Below are positions 7,380-11,870 of a stretch of 13,988 nt of DNA, one piece after another. Position 1 is the first letter of the stretch, and the number at the start of each line of letters is the position of its first letter. The position numbers and the translations under genes are program-made. Below the pieces are notes generated by a model. The model saw only the letters and a program-made list of their open reading frames with translations, searched no databases and was not told the origin of the DNA. The stretch comes from CBFFRJ01 sp965644225 (GTDB lineage: Bacteria > Pseudomonadota > Gammaproteobacteria > Enterobacterales > Enterobacteriaceae), in NCBI RefSeq assembly GCF_965644225.1, contig NZ_CBFFRJ010000135.1, forward strand, positions 1-13,988, written 5' to 3'.

Positions 7380-7438
7380 AGACAATACAACTCGACTAAA
7401 GAAAAAATGTTCCAGTGTCTGAATTCTCTGTATTGTCT
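7380..7438. repeat. 10-bp perfect inverted repeat in the leader
   Basis: AGACAATACA (7380-7389) and TGTATTGTCT (7429-7438) pair perfectly around a 39-nt loop. A second repeat, ACAACTG / CAGTTGT (7440-7446, 7473-7479), follows after one base. Confidence 0.8.
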
Positions 7439-7480
7439 GACAACTGCGCATTATAAAGACGTATAACGATTTCAGTTGTA

Positions 7481-7498
7481 AAGAGCAGGATTGCTCTT
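7481..7498. repeat. Compact hairpin in the leader
   Basis: AAGAGCA, loop GGAT, TGCTCTT: a perfect 7-bp stem with a tetraloop. On the minus strand it is followed by TACAAC, so it is a poor terminator and more likely a pause or recognition element. Confidence 0.8.
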
Positions 7499-7741
7499 CT
7501 ATAAAATCACTCGTTGTGAATTACTACCCTTAGAAGGTGCTCTCCACCGGATATCCCCTATTCATTGAGAAGAGGCAATAAATAAGGCAGTGGAGATCCC
7601 TTGTTAGAAACAAACGAAACGTAGCAATAAAGGACACAACCAAAAATCACAGAAGGAATGATTTTAGAGAAGAGGGCTACCCTACAAGGGAGGAGTAGCC
7701 ATCTATGGGAGAAGTGATTCGAATACTCAACCCTTATCTCT

Positions 7742-7770
7742 ATTATGACACAAATAGCACAATATGTCAA
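7742..7770 (-). promoter_or_regulatory. Strong sigma70-type promoter of the structural operon leader
   Basis: The minus strand carries TTGACA (7770-7765), a spacer of exactly 17 bp, and CATAAT (7747-7742): a perfect -35 and a five-of-six -10. The start point is expected near 7735. TGACA near the -35 and TGTCA next to the -10 form a 24-bp imperfect inverted repeat, which may be an operator. It begins just after the stop of the upstream gene (7786). Confidence 0.85.
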
Positions 7771-7785
7771 GCGATTTATTAACTT

Positions 7786-8124
7786 TTATGTTATAGCGCA
7801 TTCTTCCGCGATCTGGATGGCAAGCTCTCCGAGTTCAACGGTGATGTGTTCCATAGCGAGGGCAAGCTCCTCCATATCATTGGCAATTCGCCACGCCTGA
7901 TCCACGGTGACGGTATCCCCGTTCATCTGCACCAGAAGCTCTACAGCAGCGTTCCAGTGTTCAAGAGCAGTGATTGCCTCTTCAGTGTATTGCAGCGCTT
8001 CCAGGAGCGCGGAGGGCGTTCTCTCACACCACGCCTTATTAACAAGCTGTAGGGTTGGTAGATGCCAAATGTCGTGGAAATAGTTAATTAGGGAGTTCAC
8101 GGTGTCCATAGTGTTAAGAGTCAT
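7786..8124 (-). CDS. Acidic helical protein, unknown function
   Basis: A 112-residue protein starting at ATG 8124 behind AAGGA. A start 10 codons upstream is open but lacks a ribosome site. The protein is acidic and almost wholly helical: LLEALQYTEEAITALEHWNAAVELLVQM near residues 45-72, then MEELALAMEHITVELGELAIQIAEE near residues 88-108. It has hydrophobic heptads, no membrane segment and no catalytic motif. Its start overlaps the previous stop by 11 bases, so it is translated with the 131-residue neighbour. It is the last gene before the structural promoter. That place would suit a late-gene regulator, but the sequence does not show one. Not recognised. Confidence 0.8.
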   Translation of the reverse strand: MTLNTMDTVNSLINYFHDIWHLPTLQLVNKAWCERTPSALLEALQYTEEAITALEHWNAAVELLVQMNGDTVTVDQAWRIANDMEELALAMEHITVELGELAIQIAEECAIT

Positions 8125-8509
8125 AATGTTCCTTGGTATCAAATAGGGTGTCAAAGTCGCGGGTTAAATTGTTAAGGTGATTAACCGAAAGCCAGCCGCA
8201 ATAATGTTCGTATGAGGAGAAATTAAGAATTTGCCATTTGTGGAGATTTGAAGAATCCACATTGAAGATTTTTATCTTCCTGGGTTTCCAGAATGCACCA
8301 GGGCAGCTATTGAGAATATCCTGTAATGCGCCCATCTCGTCAGGAGACATTGCAGGGCTATTCTCTTCAATTATTGTAGTTTGCCATTCACCAGGAACAG
8401 AATTGTATTCCTTCGAAAGGCGAGATAGATTTTGAAAATCAGATGTTCGTAATAATGATTGTGCGTTTCGTTCAAATTTTGTAACTACGTTACGTTTTCT
8501 TTTTCCCAT
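8114..8509 (-). CDS. Basic N-terminus protein, unknown function
   Basis: A 131-residue protein starting at ATG 8509 behind GAGGA. The first 20 residues are strongly basic (MGKRKRNVVTKFERNAQSLL), as in nucleic-acid-binding proteins. The middle (MSPDEMGALQDILNSCPGAFWKPRKIKIFNVD) and the end (HYCGWLSVNHLNNLTRDFDTLF) have scattered aromatic residues and no recognised motif. The single cysteines are not paired into a zinc site. Its start lies inside the end of the 35-residue membrane peptide gene (20-base overlap) and its end overlaps the next start, so the three form a tight cluster. Not recognised. Confidence 0.8.
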   Translation of the reverse strand: MGKRKRNVVTKFERNAQSLLRTSDFQNLSRLSKEYNSVPGEWQTTIIEENSPAMSPDEMGALQDILNSCPGAFWKPRKIKIFNVDSSNLHKWQILNFSSYEHYCGWLSVNHLNNLTRDFDTLFDTKEHYDS

Positions 8510-8597
8510 TCATTCCTCGTTGAGGGAAACTTCCGTGTTTTCTCGTTAATGTCCATACTGCGTAAAATGCAAATAACCAATACATAGCGATGATCAT
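8490..8597 (-). CDS. Very small single-span membrane protein
   Basis: A 35-residue ORF starting at ATG 8597. Residues 2-18 (IIAMYWLFAFYAVWTLT) form one hydrophobic, aromatic-rich helix. It is followed by a basic tail (RKHGSFPQRGMNGKKKT), which by the positive-inside rule would stay in the cytoplasm. A GGGAAAC stretch lies 8 bases upstream as a modest ribosome site. It overlaps the start of the next gene by 20 bases and fills an otherwise empty gap between two cistrons, which supports a real gene. Phage-encoded small membrane peptides of this type act as holin-like, superinfection or regulatory factors. Nothing here decides between these. Confidence 0.55.
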   Translation of the reverse strand: MIIAMYWLFAFYAVWTLTRKHGSFPQRGMNGKKKT

Positions 8598-8630
8598 AAA
8601 AGTTTCCCGATTGTTTGTTAGTGTTGCTTA

Positions 8631-8912
8631 TCAGTGGGGTGTAGTGATAAAACTTACTGCATCATTAACGGTAATGTCGTAATACTTGCCGTGACGCTCC
8701 ATAGTAATAACGGCTGCATCGTGCATTAATAACATCCAATACCGCGCCCCGCTTTCACTTATACCGACACCATCAGCAATGTGTTTCACGGTGACTTTTA
8801 TTGCTCCGCTTTCACGTTTGAGAGATGCAAGGTGATAATAAAGACGTTGGCAAACGGTGTTACATTCGATTTGATGATTTGTGCATTCATTCAATAGGTA
8901 TAATTTGTTCAT
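8631..8912 (-). CDS. Small winged-helix DNA-binding protein
   Basis: A 93-residue protein starting at ATG 8912 behind AGAGGAAC. Residues about 20-82 fit a winged helix: an N-terminal helix (RLYYHLASLKRE), then VTVKHIADGVGISESGARYWMLLMHDAAVI as helix-turn-recognition helix, then a beta wing (TMERHGKYYDITV). The order resembles the second half of the winged-helix region of the 272-residue neighbour (its residues 66-110), so the two may be distant relatives. A transcription or replication regulator is the likely role. It lies 21 bp after its neighbour's stop, in the same operon. Its partner site is unknown; the palindromes at 10988-11108 are one candidate. Confidence 0.75.
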   Translation of the reverse strand: MNKLYLLNECTNHQIECNTVCQRLYYHLASLKRESGAIKVTVKHIADGVGISESGARYWMLLMHDAAVITMERHGKYYDITVNDAVSFITTPH

Positions 8913-8933
8913 TGTTCCTCTTGGTTAAAATGG

Positions 8934-9752
8934 TTACAAGCGCCCTGTTGTTTCGAAGAGATTCCTCTTCATTTTCAAATGTTCTATTGCGGCTGGGTTG
9001 GTTAGTTTCCCCTGACTTTCGAATAACATGAGGTATGGCAGATCGTAATCCTGGAAAACTAAGAAGCGATCAGATGCGTCGTTTAACCTTTCAAAGGCTA
9101 ACCCATCAAAACGTTCGTCTCGTGGCGTTTTAAACTCGAATGGGGAAACGGTTTGCTGTTTGGCTGGTGCTTTCCTTGCCGCTGGTTTCTTCGTGGGCTT
9201 CACTTTTTCCGGCCCTGGCGCTTCTTCTTCCGGTGCTTCCTCAAGTTCGCACATCGGATCGGCTTTCGCCTCTTCGCGTTGCACCTCTAATTGCACCTCT
9301 GGAGTTACGTCTTCTTTAACTTTGCCAAACACGGGATGTTTCAGACAATCTACCCATTCCGGCGTGGAATCTCGTTCCATCGCATTACGATCACGTTCAA
9401 AGGTGAAGTTTTCCGGCGTGAGTGGCGTTATAGTCCATTGGTTTGAGCGCTTTGGCTTATTACTGGCGATCAGTCCGATTTTCTTCAACTTTGCAACAAT
9501 GCGTGTTGCTGTTGCCGAACTAACACCAATACTTGCACCAAGCTGATCAATGTCATCGTAATAAGTACCGCCCAACTCTATCGCAAAGCGATAATAACGA
9601 TGGCGCATTCTGACGTAAAACTGCTTATCAGCAGGAGATAGGGATTCTGTAACACCTGTTTTAAGATTGGTGATCCTGGTACATTCGTTAAATGCGTCTT
9701 CAATCGGTACGTATTTGAATACATCGGTGTTGATGTACTTAATTTTGGTCAT
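8934..9752 (-). CDS. Winged-helix DNA-binding protein, candidate replication or master regulator
   Basis: A 272-residue protein starting at ATG 9752 behind AAGGAA. Residues about 40-110 contain a winged helix (FYVRMRHRYYRFAIELGG, then DIDQLGASIGVSSATATRIVAKLKKIGLIAS, then NQWTITPL). An acidic stretch (about 150-182) is followed by a basic Lys/Pro/Ala-rich linker (183-200). A separate C-terminal domain (about 203-272) contains RFLVFQDYDLPYLMLFESQGKLTNP. The two-domain layout with a charged linker suits plasmid initiators or partner-recruiting regulators. No primase, helicase or nuclease motif is seen. It lies in an operon reading away from the origin-like region at 10338-11870. No homology to a named Rep family was recognised, so the replication role is inference from context. 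Confidence 0.75.
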   Translation of the reverse strand: MTKIKYINTDVFKYVPIEDAFNECTRITNLKTGVTESLSPADKQFYVRMRHRYYRFAIELGGTYYDDIDQLGASIGVSSATATRIVAKLKKIGLIASNKPKRSNQWTITPLTPENFTFERDRNAMERDSTPEWVDCLKHPVFGKVKEDVTPEVQLEVQREEAKADPMCELEEAPEEEAPGPEKVKPTKKPAARKAPAKQQTVSPFEFKTPRDERFDGLAFERLNDASDRFLVFQDYDLPYLMLFESQGKLTNPAAIEHLKMKRNLFETTGRL

Positions 9753-9809
9753 AGAAAATTGTTCCTTGTATGTCGTCCCCGCTTGTGCGGCTAATAGGTG
9801 AGTTTGGGA

Positions 9810-9983
9810 TCACTTGCCCTCTGTTAATTTCTCCGCGTGTTGATCAAGAATAGAAAGAATGTATTCTCTTACGGTAATTCTCTGCGCTCTCGCTGCCTTA
9901 AAAAGGGCTTGAAACGTTGAATCATCAATTTTCAGAGTAGTGAATGCCTTCCCCTTTGGGGTTGCGTTTATAATGTCGCTCAT
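9810..9983 (-). CDS. Ribbon-helix-helix DNA-binding protein
   Basis: A 57-residue ORF starting at ATG 9983, with a strong AAGGAG 7 bases upstream. It follows the ribbon-helix-helix plan: a short disordered start (MSDIINATPKGK), a beta strand (AFTTLKID), helix A (DSTFQALFKAARAQ), a turn, and helix B (TVREYILSILDQHAEKL). Such dimers insert the paired strands into the major groove and bind palindromic or phased operators. CopG, Arc, ParG and omega are known examples. The four phased palindromes about 1 kb upstream and the palindrome inside the operon promoter are natural candidate sites. No ParA-type ATPase is in the window, so a repressor or copy-control role is at least as likely as partition. 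Confidence 0.75.
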   Translation of the reverse strand: MSDIINATPKGKAFTTLKIDDSTFQALFKAARAQRITVREYILSILDQHAEKLTEGK

Positions 9984-10001
9984 ATGGTTTCTCCTTCTGG
10001 T

Positions 10002-10334
10002 TTATTCGTTGGCGGTGGTTTCAGCCTGTTCAGCTTTCCATTGATCGTAAAGTTCGATTCCTTTACGCAATCTTTCAGCGTGTTCCAAATATCCTTGACG
10101 CTGTGCTGCTGCTCGCTGGCTGTTAAGTGCCTTGCGGGTCTTGTCTCCAGTTTTCAAAGTCTCGAAGACAAGTTCTGGGTTGAAATACTTAATTTTGATT
10201 CTCCTTGTGTGAGATAAACGAAAACACCATCCAGGGAGAACGTTAATTACGTTTCCTGATAGTGCGGTGTAATTTGGATTGTTTGCGTTAGGCTGGGTGC
10301 CTAAGAAGGTAACGGGATGGATGAATGCTTTCAT
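10002..10334 (-). CDS. Small protein at the head of the regulatory operon, start uncertain
   Basis: The reading frame is open from GTG 10337 or ATG 10334 to the stop at 10002 (up to 111 residues). The C-terminal 60 residues (FNPELVFETLKTGDK, then RKALNSQRAAAQRQGYLEHAERLRKGIELYDQWKAEQAE) are helical and charged, with no known motif. The start is problematic. The promoter at 10378-10350 puts the RNA 5' end only about 5-10 nt before these start codons. Inside the frame an AGGAG sits 7 bases before an ATT codon at 10193, giving a 63-residue protein starting IKYFNPEL. The DNA there (AAAATTAAGTA, then a near-identical stretch) matches the start of the 272-residue gene, whose product begins MTKIKYIN. 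ATT is a rare but real start codon (infC). Both versions remain possible. Confidence 0.55.
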   Translation of the reverse strand: MKAFIHPVTFLGTQPNANNPNYTALSGNVINVLPGWCFRLSHTRRIKIKYFNPELVFETLKTGDKTRKALNSQRAAAQRQGYLEHAERLRKGIELYDQWKAEQAETTANE

Positions 10335-10349
10335 CACCCTACATCATTT

Positions 10350-10378
10350 ACTATAACATGAAATGATTTCAATGTCAA
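10350..10378 (-). promoter_or_regulatory. sigma70-type promoter of the regulatory operon with embedded palindrome
   Basis: The minus strand reads TTGACA (10378-10373), a 17-bp spacer and TATAGT (10355-10350). The 13-bp palindrome TGAAATCATTTCA (10371-10359) fills most of the spacer. This is the classic place for an autorepressor operator. The expected start point is near 10343. Confidence 0.85.
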
Positions 10379-10684
10379 TAGCTAATTTAAAAATTAAGTG
10401 AATTAAAATTTTAACACACTCAGGCTATTTGTTCAACCCCTTATCACACTAACAAAACCTCCTGTATCGCGTTCTGAGAGCTTTTGTGATATCAGTAGTA
10501 TCTGCATTCCCTACCATCTCAAAACCGCTTACAGCGCGTCTGAGGCGTTCTATTCGCATCACTTCCGCCCTCTGGCACTTACCGAAACCAATAGCACAAC
10601 TACAGAGGGATAGCGGTAGTTATCATGATAGTAGGTGATGGTATTGGATTGAGGCTGGATGAACTGGAGCTATCAGCGACCAGT

Positions 10685-10709
10685 GAAGCCTTAGCCGTGG
10701 GCTAACTTC
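10685..10709. repeat. Hairpin A of the structured block
   Basis: GAAG and TTAGCC (10685-10696, with a CC bulge) pair with GGCTAA and CTTC (10700-10709) around a 3-nt GTG loop. This gives ten base pairs. Confidence 0.75.
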
Positions 10710-10740
10710 GCATGGATGAAATGCGGTGCATGGAAGACAG

Positions 10741-10788
10741 ACAGAAGTTATGCCGAAAGACATTGCGCACACGGCGCATAGCTTCTGT
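10741..10788. repeat. Long imperfect inverted repeat B
   Basis: ACAGAAGTTATGCCG (10741-10755) is the near-perfect inverse of CGGCGCATAGCTTCTGT (10772-10788), with one substitution and a 2-base bulge around a 16-nt loop. Its right arm overlaps the stem of the junction structure at 10786. Confidence 0.75.
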
Positions 10789-10820
10789 GCCTCGTTTCAC
10801 GAGGGCGAAGCCCTGGCACA
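10786..10820. repeat. Three-way-junction fold C
   Basis: A closing stem TGTGCC (10786-10791) / GGCACA (10815-10820) encloses two adjacent perfect mini-hairpins: TCGT-TTC-ACGA (10792-10802) and GGGC-GAA-GCCC (10803-10813). Only one unpaired base (10814) is left. Every other base outside the two 3-nt loops is paired. Confidence 0.75.
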
Positions 10821-10894
10821 ATCACAGACAGATGCGCTGATCGCTGCGTCGTGAGCGGCTGACCGAGTAGCCACCCAAAGGCGAATCAGGTCAC

Positions 10895-10918
10895 TTGCCA
10901 GGCGACACACGCCAGCAA
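10895..10918. repeat. Hairpin D of the structured block
   Basis: TTGC and GGCG (with a CA bulge) pair with CGCC and GCAA (with an A bulge) around the ACACA loop. Confidence 0.65.
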
Positions 10919-10939
10919 AGCGAATCTTTCACAAGATCT

Positions 10940-10972
10940 TCTAAAAGCTCTCTTTTAGAGATCGCTTTTAGA
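10940..10972. repeat. Mutually exclusive hairpin with a shared left arm
   Basis: TCTAAAAG (10940-10947) pairs perfectly with CTTTTAGA at 10952-10959 (loop CTCT). Extended to TCTAAAAGC, it also pairs perfectly with GCTTTTAGA at 10964-10972. Only one can form at a time, as in attenuators. Confidence 0.7.
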
Positions 10973-10987
10973 ATCTCTTTGTATAGA

Positions 10988-11108
10988 ACATCAATTTGAT
11001 GTGTAGTTTGCCGATCCATACATCAATTTGATGCGTATCCCATGCATCCATACATCATTTTGATGTATATCCGCTTATCCTCAGTTTCGACACACATCAT
11101 TTTGATGT
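10988..11108. promoter_or_regulatory. Array of four helically phased palindromes
   Basis: Copies are at 10988-11002 (ACATCAATTTGATGT), 11020-11034 (the same except for the last base C), 11052-11066 and 11094-11108 (both ACATCATTTTGATGT). Start-to-start distances are 32, 32 and 42 bp, which is three, three and four helical turns. All sites therefore lie on one DNA face. This is typical of cooperative binding by an initiator, centromere-binding protein or repressor. The ribbon-helix-helix protein (9810-9983) or the winged-helix proteins are candidate binders. Confidence 0.85.
11075..11083 (+). promoter_or_regulatory. DnaA-box-like site
   Basis: TTATCCTCA differs by one base from the consensus TTATCCACA and lies between the third and fourth palindromes. 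Single near-matches are weak evidence on their own. Confidence 0.3.
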
Positions 11109-11150
11109 ATATCGTCGCCCTGCTCACTACGAATCGTCCATGCTTCAACC

Positions 11151-11166
11151 CTAAGATTAATCTTAG
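11151..11166. repeat. 16-bp perfect palindrome
   Basis: CTAAGATTAATCTTAG reads identically on both strands and lies 42 bp after the last phased palindrome. It has a different sequence from them and probably binds a different protein. Confidence 0.8.
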
Positions 11167-11195
11167 ACAATTCCCATCAAACAGGCGTCTAATCC

Positions 11196-11217
11196 GCAGG
11201 TAAATAGCAGGTAAAGA
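11196..11217 (+). repeat. Tandem 11-bp direct repeat
   Basis: GCAGGTAAATA is followed directly by GCAGGTAAAGA, exactly one helical turn apart. A weaker relative (GTGGTAAAG) occurs near 11232-11240. It is iteron-like but short. Confidence 0.55.
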
Positions 11218-11320
11218 ATGCCGTTGTTACAGTGGTAAAGTTGCCATAGCAATTAAGATAGTAACAATTGAAACTATCACTTACTTTGCGTAAAGCCTTG
11301 CGCCATGCGACTCACAGCGA

Positions 11321-11336
11321 TCATTGTCCACAATGA
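11321..11336. promoter_or_regulatory. Palindrome containing a DnaA-box-like site
   Basis: TCATTGTCCACAATGA is an inverted repeat with a CC centre. Inside it, TTGTCCACA differs by one base from the consensus DnaA box. It lies 35 bp before the AT-rich 30-mer. Confidence 0.45.
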
Positions 11337-11370
11337 GCACTTTCATGATAGGTGCAATTTGCTTAAAGAC

Positions 11371-11400
11371 TTTTTTGTATTTTATCAAATTTATTTTAAT
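11371..11400. other. AT-rich stretch, candidate unwinding element
   Basis: Only two G/C bases occur in 30. It follows the palindrome and DnaA-like site, the usual order of an origin unwinding element. Function is inferred from composition and context. Confidence 0.4.
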
Positions 11401-11522
11401 CGCGATTATTCCATGCCGAAACCTGCCAATTCATTAGCATTCTAATCATTTCTTAGTACAATCAATTCAGATGGGAATCATTATCATCTACGGTGCAATA
11501 TCTCTACCTCAAGGTTCTGTAG

Positions 11523-11539
11523 AAATGTGAGATAGAATG
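11523..11539 (+). repeat. 17-bp direct repeat, copy 1
   Basis: AAATGTGAGATAGAATG matches 11789-11805 at 16 of 17 positions. The copies are 266 bp apart, upstream of the small recombinase gene. Confidence 0.65.
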
Positions 11540-11788
11540 CCTAACCTATTGATTTATTTGATACGCTACGCTTTATCTTCGCCCTTCGCCTCTCTGGTAT
11601 GCAATGAATCTGCATAAACCGTGCATAGCCTCGCCAGGATTTGGCAACGTTCAAATATCTGTTTAGACTTGCCAACATCATGATTTTGCTCAGGATACTT
11701 CATATTTGCTCGAATTTTAAACAGGTATCCGTGCTTGTTCCTGCTCGATAGTGCTGGAAATGGCGCAGCCCTCTACCACCCCACGTAA

Positions 11789-11805
11789 AAATGTGAGATT
11801 GAATG
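11789..11805 (+). repeat. 17-bp direct repeat, copy 2
   Basis: AAATGTGAGATTGAATG ends just before the putative promoter of the small recombinase gene. It could be a recombination core or an operator. Confidence 0.65.
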
Positions 11806-11806
11806 G

Positions 11807-11835
11807 TTGTAACTTACTGAAAATGATCATAATCT
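11807..11835 (+). promoter_or_regulatory. Weak promoter of the small recombinase gene
   Basis: TTGTAA (11807-11812), a 17-bp spacer and TAATCT (11830-11835). The -35 is fair and the -10 is poor. It directly follows the second direct-repeat copy. Confidence 0.35.
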
Positions 11836-11870
11836 TATTTCACAGTTTCAAGAATGACGGAGATAAGTAG

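Larger units (their letters stand above)
7219..7735 (-). ncRNA. Predicted structured leader RNA of the structural operon
   Basis: Between the promoter at 7770-7742 and the terminator at 7245-7219 the DNA has no supported ORF but many stems. Listed in RNA order: GGCTAC...GTAGCC (7701-7676), GGTG/CACC (near 7548-7536), AAGAGCA/TGCTCTT with a 4-nt loop (7498-7481), CAACTG/CAGTTG (7479-7440), and AGACAATACA/TGTATTGTCT (7438-7380). A discrete RNA of about 510 nt is expected if the terminator works. Possible roles are an antitermination leader, a cis-acting RNA like the HK022 put elements, or a separate small RNA. Confidence 0.5.
10338..11870. other. 1.5-kb non-coding, origin-like region
   Basis: No convincing gene of normal size is found on either strand. 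In order it holds the regulatory promoter, a block of strong hairpins (10685-10918), a bistable hairpin (10940-10972), four phased palindromes (10988-11108), a 16-bp palindrome (11151-11166), an 11-bp tandem repeat (11196-11215), DnaA-box-like sites, and an AT-rich stretch at 11371-11400 with 2 G/C in 30 bases. The rest, including 11400-11790, shows only a 17-bp direct repeat. Together these are the usual ingredients of a plasmid origin or maintenance locus. No initiator family was recognised, so the role is inference. Confidence 0.55.

Noticed and set aside
7380..7498. Retron msr-msd RNA
   Set aside because: No reverse transcriptase gene is present in any frame nearby.
7558..7770. 70-codon minus-strand frame with a hydrophobic segment, toxin-like at first sight
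   Set aside because: Its only start is the TTG of the -35 element of the promoter at 7770-7765, so the transcript starts downstream of it. The frame also runs through hairpin sequence.
10723..10854. Overlapping 34- and 42-codon + strand frames through the structured block
   Set aside because: Both lack a ribosome site, and the inverted repeats explain the composition better than coding does.
10685..10918. Conjugative transfer origin
   Set aside because: Inverted repeats alone are not enough: no relaxase, no mobilisation gene and no known nic sequence was recognised.
10988..11108. CRISPR array
   Set aside because: The repeats are 15-bp palindromes with unequal 17-27 bp gaps and no cas genes. 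Whole-turn phasing points to protein binding.
10685..11166. Hairpin telomere or protelomerase site as in N15-type linear prophages
   Set aside because: No long (about 50 bp) perfect palindrome and no protelomerase-sized gene in the window. The palindromes are short and repeated, which fits protein-binding sites.
11541..11681. 46-codon minus-strand frame
   Set aside because: It has a double ATG but no Shine-Dalgarno sequence, a basic low-information product, and its end falls in the direct repeat. Compatible with chance.
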